Part shown: positions 1 through 7,583 of the stretch, in pieces
Layout: each line of letters starts with the position of its first letter
How positions within the stretch are numbered: the first letter of the stretch is position 1
DNA from: Caulobacterales bacterium
Lineage (GTDB): Bacteria; Pseudomonadota; Alphaproteobacteria; Caulobacterales; Caulobacteraceae
NCBI GenBank assembly: GCA_019510435.1
Contig: JAEKKJ010000009.1
Coordinates: forward strand, 186,001 to 250,000
Direction: 5' to 3'
Length of the DNA stretch: 64,000 nt
Translations under genes and position numbers: made by a program
The notes under the pieces: generated by a model
What the model was told of the DNA's origin: nothing
Databases searched by the model: none
The model's input: only the letters and a program-made list of their open reading frames with translations

Positions 1-129
1 GCCGGCATGGACGAGGTGGTGGCCAAGCCGATCCAGGTGGAGGAGCTGCTGGCGGCCATGTCCGCGGCCCTGGCCGAGGCCGAGGCCGAGGCGGTCCAGG
101 CCCCCGGCGCGCTCCGCGCCGCCAGCTAG
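1..129 (+). CDS. Response-regulator receiver domain, C-terminal end (partial)
   Basis: The reading frame is open from the first base and ends at TAG. The 42 visible residues contain GMDEVVAKPIQVEELLAAM, the typical last part of a CheY-like receiver domain: the conserved Lys-Pro after beta-5, then helix alpha-5. An Ala/Glu-rich tail of about 20 residues follows. The protein probably ends with this receiver domain, so it is either a hybrid histidine kinase or a stand-alone regulator. Everything upstream lies outside the window, so the input domain and any kinase core cannot be judged. It converges on the hybrid kinase gene, with a gap of only 12 bp. Confidence 0.75.
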   Translation, partial: AGMDEVVAKPIQVEELLAAMSAALAEAEAEAVQAPGALRAAS

Positions 130-141
130 ACCCCCCGCCGG

Positions 142-1326
142 CTAGACCGCAGCCAGGTCCGCCAGCTTGCGGCCCAGTTCGGCGCGCCGGTACGGCTTCC
201 CCAGGAACGCCGCGCGCGGATCGTAGCCCAGGGTGCGCAGCACCGGGTCTTCGGTGTGTCCCGAGGTGAACAGGATCCGCAGGTTCGGGATCAGCAGGCG
301 GGCGTGCTCAGCCAGCTGGCGCCCGTTCAGCCCGCCCGGCATGTTGATGTCGGTCATCAGCACGTCGAACGGGCCGCCCATCGCCAGGGCGTCCAGCGCC
401 TCGTACCCGTCCGCGCAGGCCCGCGTCGCGCAGCCCAGCTCGGCGAGCCGCTGCTCCACCTGGCCGCGGACCAGGGCGTCGTCCTCCACCAGCAGCACCC
501 GCAGCCCCGGCCTCGGCGTGGCCGGCGAGAGCCGCGTCGCCCCGGGGTCCGGCGCGGCGTCCAGCGCCTGCGGCAGGCGGATGGTGACGCGGCTGCCGCG
601 CCCCGGCGCGCTCTCGATGTCCAGACGTCCGCCCGACTGGGCCGCGAAGCCATAGACCATGCTGAGCCCCAGCCCCGAGCCGGCGCCCTCCGGCTTTGTC
701 GTGAAGAAGGGCTCGGTGGCCCGGGCCCGGACCTCCGGCGTCATGCCCTCCCCGGTGTCCTCCACCGACAGCGCCGCCATCGGACCGTCCGGCCCCTCCT
801 GCCGCGCGGCGCGCAGGATCAGGCGCCCGCCCTCGGGCATGGCGTCGCGGGCGTTGATGCACAGGTTCAGCATGGCGGACGTCAGCTGGGTCAGGTCGGC
901 GCGGCAGCAGATCGGGTCCGGCCAGGGCTCCAGGCGCACCGTGATGTCGCGGCTGAGCGTCCGCTGCAGCATCGGCAGCAGCCCCTCCAGCATGCGGTTG
1001 CAGTCCACCGTCTGGGGCGTGAGCGGCTGGGTCCGGGAGACCGCCATCAGCTGCGAGACCAGCTCGGCGCCCCGCTCGGCCGCCTCCAGGGCCACCTGCG
1101 CCACCTGGGCCAGCTCCGGCCGATCGGCCAGCGCCTCGGCCAGGGTCTCGGCTGCGCCGATGACCACCGTCAGCAGGTTGTTGAAGTCGTGCGCGATGCC
1201 GCCGGAGAGCCGGCCGATGGCCTCCATCTTCTGCGCCTGGCGCAGCTTCTCCTCGGCGGCGGCGGCGGTGCGGCCAGCGGTCACGGCCTGTCCGCTCCCC
1301 GAAATGGGTCGCGCCGCCGCTTGCAT
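142..1326 (-). CDS. Soluble hybrid sensor histidine kinase (HisKA-HATPase-REC)
   Basis: A 394-residue protein with no membrane segment or PAS domain. A short coiled N-terminus leads into the H-box [11 protein letters not shown] (phospho-His about H46). The HATPase N and G boxes follow (NLCINARDAMPEGG, DTGEGM, GSGLGLSMVYGF). A receiver domain at the C-terminus has acidic EDD, phospho-Asp about D326 in MTDINMPG, and a KP loop. The HDFNN H-box is the CckA/NtrB-like type. A longer frame extends upstream, but it would overlap the divergent AraC gene; the ATG at 1326 leaves a 47-bp shared promoter gap. With no input domain, it may sense through a partner protein (inference). Confidence 0.88.
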   Translation of the reverse strand: MQAAARPISGSGQAVTAGRTAAAAEEKLRQAQKMEAIGRLSGGIAHDFNNLLTVVIGAAETLAEALADRPELAQVAQVALEAAERGAELVSQLMAVSRTQPLTPQTVDCNRMLEGLLPMLQRTLSRDITVRLEPWPDPICCRADLTQLTSAMLNLCINARDAMPEGGRLILRAARQEGPDGPMAALSVEDTGEGMTPEVRARATEPFFTTKPEGAGSGLGLSMVYGFAAQSGGRLDIESAPGRGSRVTIRLPQALDAAPDPGATRLSPATPRPGLRVLLVEDDALVRGQVEQRLAELGCATRACADGYEALDALAMGGPFDVLMTDINMPGGLNGRQLAEHARLLIPNLRILFTSGHTEDPVLRTLGYDPRAAFLGKPYRRAELGRKLADLAAV

Positions 1327-1373
1327 TTGCCCGCCATTGGGTAGCTCATTCGCAGGTCCATTGGGGTGGGAGG

Positions 1374-2399
1374 ATGTCGCAGCTCGGGCGGACTGCGGGC
1401 CTGACAGGGTTCCTGGAGGTGTCGCGGAAGGTGGGCGTGGACGCCTACCAGCTGGCGGCGGCGGCCGGCCTGCCACCGGCGGCCCTTACCGATCCCGACC
1501 TGCGGGTCTCCGTCGAAGCCATGGCGCGGATGTTCGAGGCCGCCGCCGAGCAGTCGGGCGTCGAGGACTTCGCCCTGCAGGTGGCCGTGGGGCGGCGCCT
1601 CTCCAACCTGGGCGTGGTGGGCCTGGTGATCCGCGAGCAGCCCACCGTGCGCCACGCACTGCAGGCCTACGCCCGCTACCAGTGGCTGCAGAACGACGCC
1701 TATTCCATCGACATCCGCGAAGAGGGCGAGCGGGCGGTGATCCGCGTTCTCTATCCACCGTGGCAGCAGCGCCAGGTCGCCGAGCTGTCCCTGGCCACGG
1801 TGGTGCGCAACCTGAAGGCCATACTGGGCGAGGCGTGGCGGCCGCTGGAGGTCTCCTTCACCCACGCCGCGCCCGCGCGGCTCGACACCCATCGGCGGGT
1901 GTTCGGCGTCACCCCGCTGTTCGACCAGGACACCATGGCCGTGGTGGTGCGTCGTGCGGACCTGGACGTGCGCATCCCCACCGCCGACCCGGCGATGGCG
2001 CGCCAGATCGCGGCCTATCTCGAACGCCTCACCCTGGAGCGCTCGCGGCAGCTGTCCGACAAGGTGGCCGACCTGATCGTGGCGCTGCTGCCGGACGGGC
2101 TCTGCACGGTGGAGCGGGTCGCCCAGCACCTGGGCATGGACCGCCGCACCCTGCACCGCCGGCTGGCGACCGAGCAGCTGACCTTTTCCGGGATCCTGGA
2201 CGAGACCCGGCGCAACATGGCCGCCGGGTTGCTGTCCGCCAGCGACCGGCCGCTGCAGAGCGTGGCCGACCTCCTGGGCTTCTCCAGCCTCTCGGCCTTC
2301 GCCCATTGGTTCCGGCGCAAGTTCGGCCAGTCCGCCAGCGCCTACCGTGCGGCCCAGGCCGCCGCCGCGCGCTCCGACGCCCTGGTCTCGGCGGCCTAG
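1374..2399 (+). CDS. AraC-family transcriptional regulator
   Basis: A 341-residue protein. The first about 200 residues match the arabinose-binding-like N-terminal domain of the OruR/ArgR-type AraC subfamily (RVSVEAMARMFEAAAEQSG, then FALQVAVGRRLSNLG). Residues about 240-330 form the double helix-turn-helix, with VERVAQHLGMDRRTLHRRL and SVADLLGFSSLSAFAHWFRRKFG. A strong GGTGGGAGG directly precedes the ATG. It is divergent from the hybrid kinase gene. The effector is unknown. Members of this subfamily often control nearby catabolic genes, but no target can be named from the sequence. Confidence 0.88.
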   Translation: MSQLGRTAGLTGFLEVSRKVGVDAYQLAAAAGLPPAALTDPDLRVSVEAMARMFEAAAEQSGVEDFALQVAVGRRLSNLGVVGLVIREQPTVRHALQAYARYQWLQNDAYSIDIREEGERAVIRVLYPPWQQRQVAELSLATVVRNLKAILGEAWRPLEVSFTHAAPARLDTHRRVFGVTPLFDQDTMAVVVRRADLDVRIPTADPAMARQIAAYLERLTLERSRQLSDKVADLIVALLPDGLCTVERVAQHLGMDRRTLHRRLATEQLTFSGILDETRRNMAAGLLSASDRPLQSVADLLGFSSLSAFAHWFRRKFGQSASAYRAAQAAAARSDALVSAA

Positions 2400-2415
2400 C
2401 GGCGCCCGGTCCACT

Positions 2416-3117
2416 TCACGCCGCCGTGACGGCCGCCGCCCCGCCGGCCTCGCGCAGCACATAGCCGCCGCCCCACACGGTCTCGATCACGTGGCGGCCA
2501 TCGGTGGCCGGGGCCAGCTTCTTGCGCAGCTTGCAGATGAAGACGTCGATGATCTTCGCGCCCGGCTCGTCCAGGCCGCCATAGAGGCTCGAGAGGAACA
2601 CGTCCTTGGTCAGGGTCTTGCCCTTGCGCAGGGCCAGCAGTTCCAGCGTCTGGTATTCCCGGCCGGTCAGGTGAACCCGCTGGCCGTTCACGTGGACCTG
2701 CTTGCCGTCCAGGTCGAGCACCATGTCGCCGATGCTGATCGTCGAGTGGGCGTGGCCCTTGGAGCGGCGGATCACGGCGCGCAGCCGGGCGACCAGCTCC
2801 GCCTTGTGGAACGGCTTGGTCAGGTAGTCGTCGGCGCCGAGCGACAGCGCCTTCACCTTGGCCTCGATCTCGACGGTGCCGGACAGGATCATGATCGGCG
2901 TCGCCACCTTGCCGCGGCGAAGGGCGCGCAGCACCTCCAGGCCCGACATGTCCGGCAGGTTGAGGTCCAGCAGGATCAGGTCGTAGTCATAGACCTCGCC
3001 CAGCTCGAGGCCTTCCTCGCCGCGGTCGACCGTCTCCACCACGAACCCGCCGGCGGTCAGCATCAGCTCCAGGCTGCGGGCCATCGCCCGGTCGTCTTCA
3101 ATCAGCAGCACACGCAT
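2416..3117 (-). CDS. CtrA-like response regulator (OmpR/PhoB type), probable CtrA paralogue
   Basis: A 233-residue protein starting MRVLLIEDD, preceded by a good GGAGGA ribosome site. The receiver has D51 in [12 protein letters not shown] and K101 in LTKPFHK. A winged-helix output domain follows, with [17 protein letters not shown] and [14 protein letters not shown]. Against Caulobacter CtrA (231 residues, recalled), the recognition-helix region is nearly unchanged, while alpha-1, the loops and the C-terminus differ widely. True CtrA is very conserved in Caulobacterales, so this looks like a paralogue, probably able to bind the same TTAA-N7-TTAA boxes (inference). The upstream same-strand neighbour is a phosphoacceptor-receiver protein, a plausible signalling partner. 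The symbol is left blank because of doubt about orthology. Confidence 0.85.
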   Translation of the reverse strand: MRVLLIEDDRAMARSLELMLTAGGFVVETVDRGEEGLELGEVYDYDLILLDLNLPDMSGLEVLRALRRGKVATPIMILSGTVEIEAKVKALSLGADDYLTKPFHKAELVARLRAVIRRSKGHAHSTISIGDMVLDLDGKQVHVNGQRVHLTGREYQTLELLALRKGKTLTKDVFLSSLYGGLDEPGAKIIDVFICKLRKKLAPATDGRHVIETVWGGGYVLREAGGAAAVTAA

Positions 3118-3215
3118 CGTCCCAGTCCTCCTCCCCGCCAGCCGGCGGGCCATCCTGTTGCGGTGAAATCCGCCGGCGGCGCCCCTGCCCCACCGTCTCG
3201 TAGCTTTCGTGTTGG

Positions 3216-3887
3216 CTATCCGGCGCCCAGCTTGGCGGCCCGCCGATCCAGCGCTGCGCCGGCGACCGCCAGCAGGCGCGACATGGCGAACGGCTTGGCC
3301 ATCACCGCATCGGCGCCCAGTTCTTCCGCCCATTGCAGGAACGAGCCGCTGCGCCCATAGGCGCCGCCGCCGGAGATGGCGATCACCGCCGTGGCCGCCG
3401 TCGCGCGCCGGGCCTCGATGATCACCGCGATGCCCTCGGTCTCCGGCATGACGATGTCGGTGACCATCAGGTCGGGCTTGAGCGCGCGCAGCAGCTGCAC
3501 GCCCAGGCGGCCGTTGCGGGCGGAATAGGCGCGGTAGCCGGCGCGCGCGAAGCCGGCGGTGATCAGGCCCAGCAGGTCGGGATCGTCCTCCACCACCAGC
3601 ACCGTGCGGCCGCGTCCGTCGCCGGTCTGCGGCGTCAGGGGCTCGACGGACCCGCGGGCCGCTGGATCCGGCGGCGGCATCTGGCTGGCCAGGGCGCCGG
3701 CGCGTTCCGCCGCCAGCAGGCCCACCCGCGCCAACTCGGCCAGCTCGCCCGCGCCCGTCAGCCGTTCGGCGAGGGATTCGCAAACCCCAAGGATCACCGA
3801 CAGCAGGTTCTTCAGGTCGTGGGCGGCGCTGGCCGAGGGCGCGCCGGGATCGGCGGGGGACCGATCGAGCTTCAGGGGGGTCGGCAT
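3216..3887 (-). CDS. Histidine phosphoacceptor-receiver protein lacking a kinase ATPase domain
   Basis: A 223-residue protein from the ATG at 3887; a GTG at 3914 would add nine residues. It opens with a kinase-like H-box, [11 protein letters not shown] (His about 23), and a second helix rich in Ala and Glu, as in a dimerisation/phosphotransfer domain. At the motif PLTPQT, where a HATPase domain should begin, the sequence instead passes into a receiver domain: VLVVEDD, phospho-Asp about D144 in VTDIVMPE, and a KPF loop. The same PLTPQT precedes the ATPase domain in the hybrid kinase at 142-1326, so this looks like a relative that lost it. It cannot autophosphorylate and may act as a phosphotransfer adaptor. 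It lies 98 bp upstream of the CtrA-like gene on the same strand. Confidence 0.75.
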   Translation of the reverse strand: MPTPLKLDRSPADPGAPSASAAHDLKNLLSVILGVCESLAERLTGAGELAELARVGLLAAERAGALASQMPPPDPAARGSVEPLTPQTGDGRGRTVLVVEDDPDLLGLITAGFARAGYRAYSARNGRLGVQLLRALKPDLMVTDIVMPETEGIAVIIEARRATAATAVIAISGGGAYGRSGSFLQWAEELGADAVMAKPFAMSRLLAVAGAALDRRAAKLGAG

Positions 3888-4222
3888 CGATTGCAGAAAC
3901 GCCTCACAGATCACCGGTCGAGCCGGTCTGGGGAGGGGTCCTTGGCGGGCGGGCTGCGCCGCCTTGGCCGAGCTCCAGACGCGATTCGGTCTGTCCGCCG
4001 TATATGGTTAACGACAGCTCAGCTTGATCCTGCGGGACAGATTTTTGCGAATCCGGGACTCGTGGAACGTGTTCTCACAAGTCATGCGGCAGATTGTCGC
4101 AGTTTAGCGCGACAGGACGTCGCGATTGATCTTTTGAGCGGAGGAAGAGGGGATGTCCAGCCCCTCCCCCACCCAAATTGCGTGGATAACTCTATTGGAC
4201 CGTTACTTGGCGATATCTGCGT
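3888..4222. other. Intergenic region upstream of the phosphoacceptor-receiver gene
   Basis: About 335 bp with no convincing gene. It is less GC-rich than its surroundings and must hold the promoter for the leftward signalling pair. It contains the palindrome GTTAAC at 4007-4012, a possible CtrA half-site, and GAAC-GT-GTTC at 4065-4074, whose spacing fits no regulator I can name. No terminator-like hairpin is obvious. Confidence 0.4.
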
Positions 4223-5458
4223 CTAGAGGAGGTCCCCGCCGCAGGCCTTGGCGGTGGTGCCGTCGGCCTTGAACGCCTTGATGACGTTGCGGCCGGTGGT
4301 CCAGCGGTGCACCTCGTCCGGCCCGTCCACCAGCCGCTGCGAGCGGATGTGGGTGTACCAGCGGGCCAGGGGCGTATCGAGGCTGTAGCCCAGCGAGCCG
4401 TGCAGCTGGATCGCGGTGTCCACCACCTGGTGGACCATGTTGGCCAGGTAGACCTTGGCGATGCCGTTCTCCTGGCGCAGGTCCAGGCCCTTCTCCGCCT
4501 TGTAGGCGATGTGCAGCAGCATCAGGCGCGAGATGTAGAGCTGGGTCGCGCACTCGGCGAGCATGAACTGGACCGCCTGGCGCTCGCTGAGCGGCTTGCC
4601 GAAGGTCTCGCGGCTAGTGACCCGCTCGGCGGCCATATCCAGCGCCCGCTGGGCGAGGGCGACATTGTGCATGCCGTGGCGCAGCCGCCCGTAGGCCAGG
4701 CGGTGCTGGCCCATGTTGAAGCCGTTGCCCTCGCCGCCCAGCAGGTTCTCGGCCGGGACCTTCAGGTCCTTGATCTCGATCTCGGCGTGGCCGCCGCCCA
4801 TGATGTGGCTGAGCGGCCCCTCCAGGGCCATGGTCGGGATGTCGCGCTTGATGTTGTAGCCGGGGTTCGGCAGCTCGACGATGAAGGTGGAATAGCGCTG
4901 GTGGCGCGGGGCGTCCGGGTCGGTCATGGCCATCACCAGCGCCATGTCCGCCACCGAGGCGGCCGAGGAGAACCACTTCTCGCCGTTCAGGATGTAGTTC
5001 TCGTTGCCGTCCTTGACCGCCCGGGTCTGCATGCCGGTGGCGTCGGCGCCGGCCGCCTTCTCGGTCATGGAGTAGCAGACGCGCTTCTCGCCGTTCAGCA
5101 GCGGCTTGAGGAACTTCTCCTTCTGATACTCGGTCCCGTTCTGCAGGATCGTCAGCATGGTGGCGTCGTCGGGACCCTGGGTGTTCATGGAGAGGGCGCC
5201 CAGATAGCTCTCGCCCAGCTCCATCTGCACCAGGGCGTTGGCCAGGGGCCCCAGGCCCATGCCGCCGTATTCCTTGGGGATGAAGGGGCACCAGAGCCCC
5301 TGGGCGCGCGCCTTGGTCCGCAGCTCGCCCAGCACGGTCTTGTAGTCCTCGCCGTCGATCAGCCGCTTCTCGGCCGGGATGCACTCGTCGTGCACCCATT
5401 GGCGCACCCGCTCGCGGATGGCCTTGGCTTCCGCCGGGATCTCGAAGTCGATGGACAT
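4223..5458 (-). CDS. Acyl-CoA dehydrogenase (ACAD10/11-like)
   Basis: A 411-residue flavoenzyme of normal family length. The N-terminal helical domain has PFIPKEYGGMGLGPLANA; the middle beta domain has CYSMTEKAAGAD and NGEKWFSSAA; the C-terminal helices have SRETFGKPLSERQAVQFMLAE and QLHGSLGYS. The ending, RLVDGPDEVHRWTTGRNVIK, is typical of ACAD10/11-like enzymes. It should oxidise an acyl-CoA thioester at C2-C3 using FAD and pass electrons to ETF; the chain length cannot be told. It stands alone on the minus strand, divergent from the tauD-like gene with about 120 bp between them. Confidence 0.9.
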   Translation of the reverse strand: MSIDFEIPAEAKAIRERVRQWVHDECIPAEKRLIDGEDYKTVLGELRTKARAQGLWCPFIPKEYGGMGLGPLANALVQMELGESYLGALSMNTQGPDDATMLTILQNGTEYQKEKFLKPLLNGEKRVCYSMTEKAAGADATGMQTRAVKDGNENYILNGEKWFSSAASVADMALVMAMTDPDAPRHQRYSTFIVELPNPGYNIKRDIPTMALEGPLSHIMGGGHAEIEIKDLKVPAENLLGGEGNGFNMGQHRLAYGRLRHGMHNVALAQRALDMAAERVTSRETFGKPLSERQAVQFMLAECATQLYISRLMLLHIAYKAEKGLDLRQENGIAKVYLANMVHQVVDTAIQLHGSLGYSLDTPLARWYTHIRSQRLVDGPDEVHRWTTGRNVIKAFKADGTTAKACGGDLL

Positions 5459-5577
5459 GGGCGCTCTTCCCTACCGGTTCTTCTGAAATGTACCGTGCGG
5501 CGGCGCCGGTGCGGCAAGCAAGGGGCTTTGACCTTTGCGCCGCTCTGGCGTTCCCTTCGGGCCGGAAGGAGCCCGCC

Positions 5578-6459
5578 ATGCAGGTGAAGCCACTGACCCC
5601 CGCCATCGGCGCCGTCGTCGAGGGCGTGGACCTCGCCCAGGGCGTCTCGAGCGACCTGGCCGGCGCGATCCGCGAGGCGCTGCTGGCCCACCAGGTGCTG
5701 TTCTTCGAGGACCAGCGCCTGACGCCCGCCCAGCACCGCGACTTCGCCGCGCGGTTCGGCGCGTTGCACACCCACCCGCTCTATCCGGGCGTGCCCGAGG
5801 CGCCGGAGCTGTTCATCCTGGACAACCACGCCGGCAACCCCACCGACAATGACGCCTGGCACACCGACGTCACCTTCATCGAGACCCCGCCCATGGGCTC
5901 GATCCTCTACGCCAAGGTCCTGCCGCCGAACGGCGGGGACACGGTGTGGGCCAATATGCGCGCGGCCTACGAGGCCCTGTCGCCCTCGATGCGCGACTTC
6001 CTGGCGGGCCTGGACGCAGTCCATGACTTCGCCCGCGGCTTCCCCACCCGCGGCGTGGTGGCCCAGGCGGCGGGCGCCGACAAGCACGCCAAGGCGGCCG
6101 AGCAGCACCCGCCGGTGATCCACCCGGTGGTGCGCACCCATCCGGAGACCGGCGCCGACGGGCTCTTCGTGAACTACGGCTTTACCGAGCGGATCAAGGG
6201 CCTGCGCCGCGCCGAGAGCGACGCGATCCTGGGCCTGCTGTTCGCCCACATCCAGAAGCCGGAGTTCCAGGTGCGCTGGCGCTGGACCCCGAACGCCATC
6301 GCCTTCTGGGACAACCGGGTGACCCAGCACTATGCGGTCAACGACTACCTGCCCGCCCGCCGGGTGATGAACCGGGCCACCATCCTGGGCGAGCGGCCCT
6401 ACCACCGCTCCCGCATGCCGGCGGAGGCCCGACGTGCGTCGGCGGTGGCGGCGGAGTGA
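5578..6459 (+). CDS. TauD/TfdA-family alpha-ketoglutarate-dependent dioxygenase
   Basis: A 293-residue Fe(II)/2-oxoglutarate dioxygenase close to taurine dioxygenase. The iron triad is visible as H95-T-D97 in DAWHTDVTF and the distal His in VTQHYAVNDY; the 2-oxoglutarate-binding Arg is in RRVMNRATI. A GGAAGGAG ribosome site sits 7 nt before the ATG at 5578, so an in-frame upstream extension is rejected. It is probably for taurine or another sulfonate or ether substrate. No tauABC transporter is adjacent, so the substrate is uncertain. It converges on the acetamidase gene with a 3-bp gap. Confidence 0.88.
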   Translation: MQVKPLTPAIGAVVEGVDLAQGVSSDLAGAIREALLAHQVLFFEDQRLTPAQHRDFAARFGALHTHPLYPGVPEAPELFILDNHAGNPTDNDAWHTDVTFIETPPMGSILYAKVLPPNGGDTVWANMRAAYEALSPSMRDFLAGLDAVHDFARGFPTRGVVAQAAGADKHAKAAEQHPPVIHPVVRTHPETGADGLFVNYGFTERIKGLRRAESDAILGLLFAHIQKPEFQVRWRWTPNAIAFWDNRVTQHYAVNDYLPARRVMNRATILGERPYHRSRMPAEARRASAVAAE

Positions 6460-6462
6460 CCG

Positions 6463-7527
6463 CTACTTCGTCCAGTAGGGCGTCTTGGCCTTGAACCAGC
6501 TCTTCGAGACCTTGCCGTACATGACCAGGTTCTGGTCCACCGCCTCGGCCACGGCGAAGTCCACCGCGGTCGAGCACAGCGAATAGGCCTCGGCCGGCGT
6601 CAGGCCCTTCTTGGCCACCAGGAACTTCACCGTCTCCTCGACGGCGTGGGTCAGGGCCACGCCCAGGTCCGGATCCATGCCCAGGATGTAGTAGTACTTG
6701 GCGTCCTCGGCGTAGGGGACGGCCATCGCCTTGCCCTCGCCCTTGTGGACGATGAACTGCAGGGTCGGCGTCATCGAGGCTTCGACCGCATTGCCCGAGA
6801 CCTCGCCGTCGCCCTGCTGGGCGTGGCTGTCGCCGGTGACGAACAGGCCGCCGGGTTGGAAGACCGGCAGGTACAGCGTCGCCCCCGCCTGCAGTCGTGC
6901 GAAGTCCATGTTGCCGCCGTAGGGCCCCGGGGCGCGCGAGCCGATGCGGCGCGGATCACCCGGCGCCACGGCCATGATCCCCATGAAGGGCCCGATCGGG
7001 GTCTCGACGCCCGGGGCGTTCATGACCACGCCGCGCTTGACGTCGTACTTGATCGTCCGCTGGGCGCGGTCCTTCAGGATCGCGGGGGCCGCGCCCCCCG
7101 GCCCGACGCTGTTGACGCCGTAGGGGACGCGCGGCTCCACAGCCAGGATGCGGACCTCCAGCATGTCCCCCGGCTCGGCGCCCTCCACATAGATCGGGCC
7201 GGTGAGGATGTGGCCCGCCCAGCCGTTCTCCTTGGTGGCCTTGGCGATCGCCTTGACGTCGTCCAGCACCCCGTCGGCGGGGATCCCCGCCTGGGCGAAG
7301 AAGGCCACCGGATCCTCGGTGACGCCGCCGTGGGAGATGGTGTCGATCCGCACGCTCTGGCCGGACTTGATCTTCAGGGCGGGCGGGGTGTCGGCGGAGA
7401 TGAAGCCCCGCTTCACGTTCTCCACGGTAGAGCGCAGCACATAGTCGGCCTTGACCTGGGCCAGCGTCACGCTGGGCGCCCCCAGCAGGGCGGCGGTGAG
7501 GGTCAGGGCGCGGAAGGTCGCCGTCAT
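6463..7527 (-). CDS. Exported acetamidase/formamidase family hydrolase
   Basis: A 354-residue protein with a clear Sec signal peptide (TFRALTLTAALLGAPSVTLAQ). It has the FmdA/AmdA fold motifs SGQSVRIDTISHGG, GHILTGPIYVEGAEPGDMLE and LYLPVFQPGGLFVTGDSHAQQGDGE, the last being the family's metal-site signature. The substrate is probably a short amide, hydrolysed to acid and ammonia. Export to the periplasm is unusual, as classic formamidases are cytoplasmic. It ends 3 bp from tauD and follows the TonB receptor gene by 56 bp on the same strand, so uptake and hydrolysis may be co-expressed (inference). Confidence 0.87.
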   Translation of the reverse strand: MTATFRALTLTAALLGAPSVTLAQVKADYVLRSTVENVKRGFISADTPPALKIKSGQSVRIDTISHGGVTEDPVAFFAQAGIPADGVLDDVKAIAKATKENGWAGHILTGPIYVEGAEPGDMLEVRILAVEPRVPYGVNSVGPGGAAPAILKDRAQRTIKYDVKRGVVMNAPGVETPIGPFMGIMAVAPGDPRRIGSRAPGPYGGNMDFARLQAGATLYLPVFQPGGLFVTGDSHAQQGDGEVSGNAVEASMTPTLQFIVHKGEGKAMAVPYAEDAKYYYILGMDPDLGVALTHAVEETVKFLVAKKGLTPAEAYSLCSTAVDFAVAEAVDQNLVMYGKVSKSWFKAKTPYWTK

Positions 7528-7583
7528 CGAGGGCCTCTTTCGGGGAAGCGGCGTCCGCGCGCGGCGGACGCCGGGCTGCGGGG

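Noticed and set aside
4065-4074. GAAC-GT-GTTC as a LexA-like box.
   Set aside because: The spacing is wrong for both the GAAC-N4-GTTC form and the alphaproteobacterial GTTC-N7-GTTC form; no SOS gene follows.
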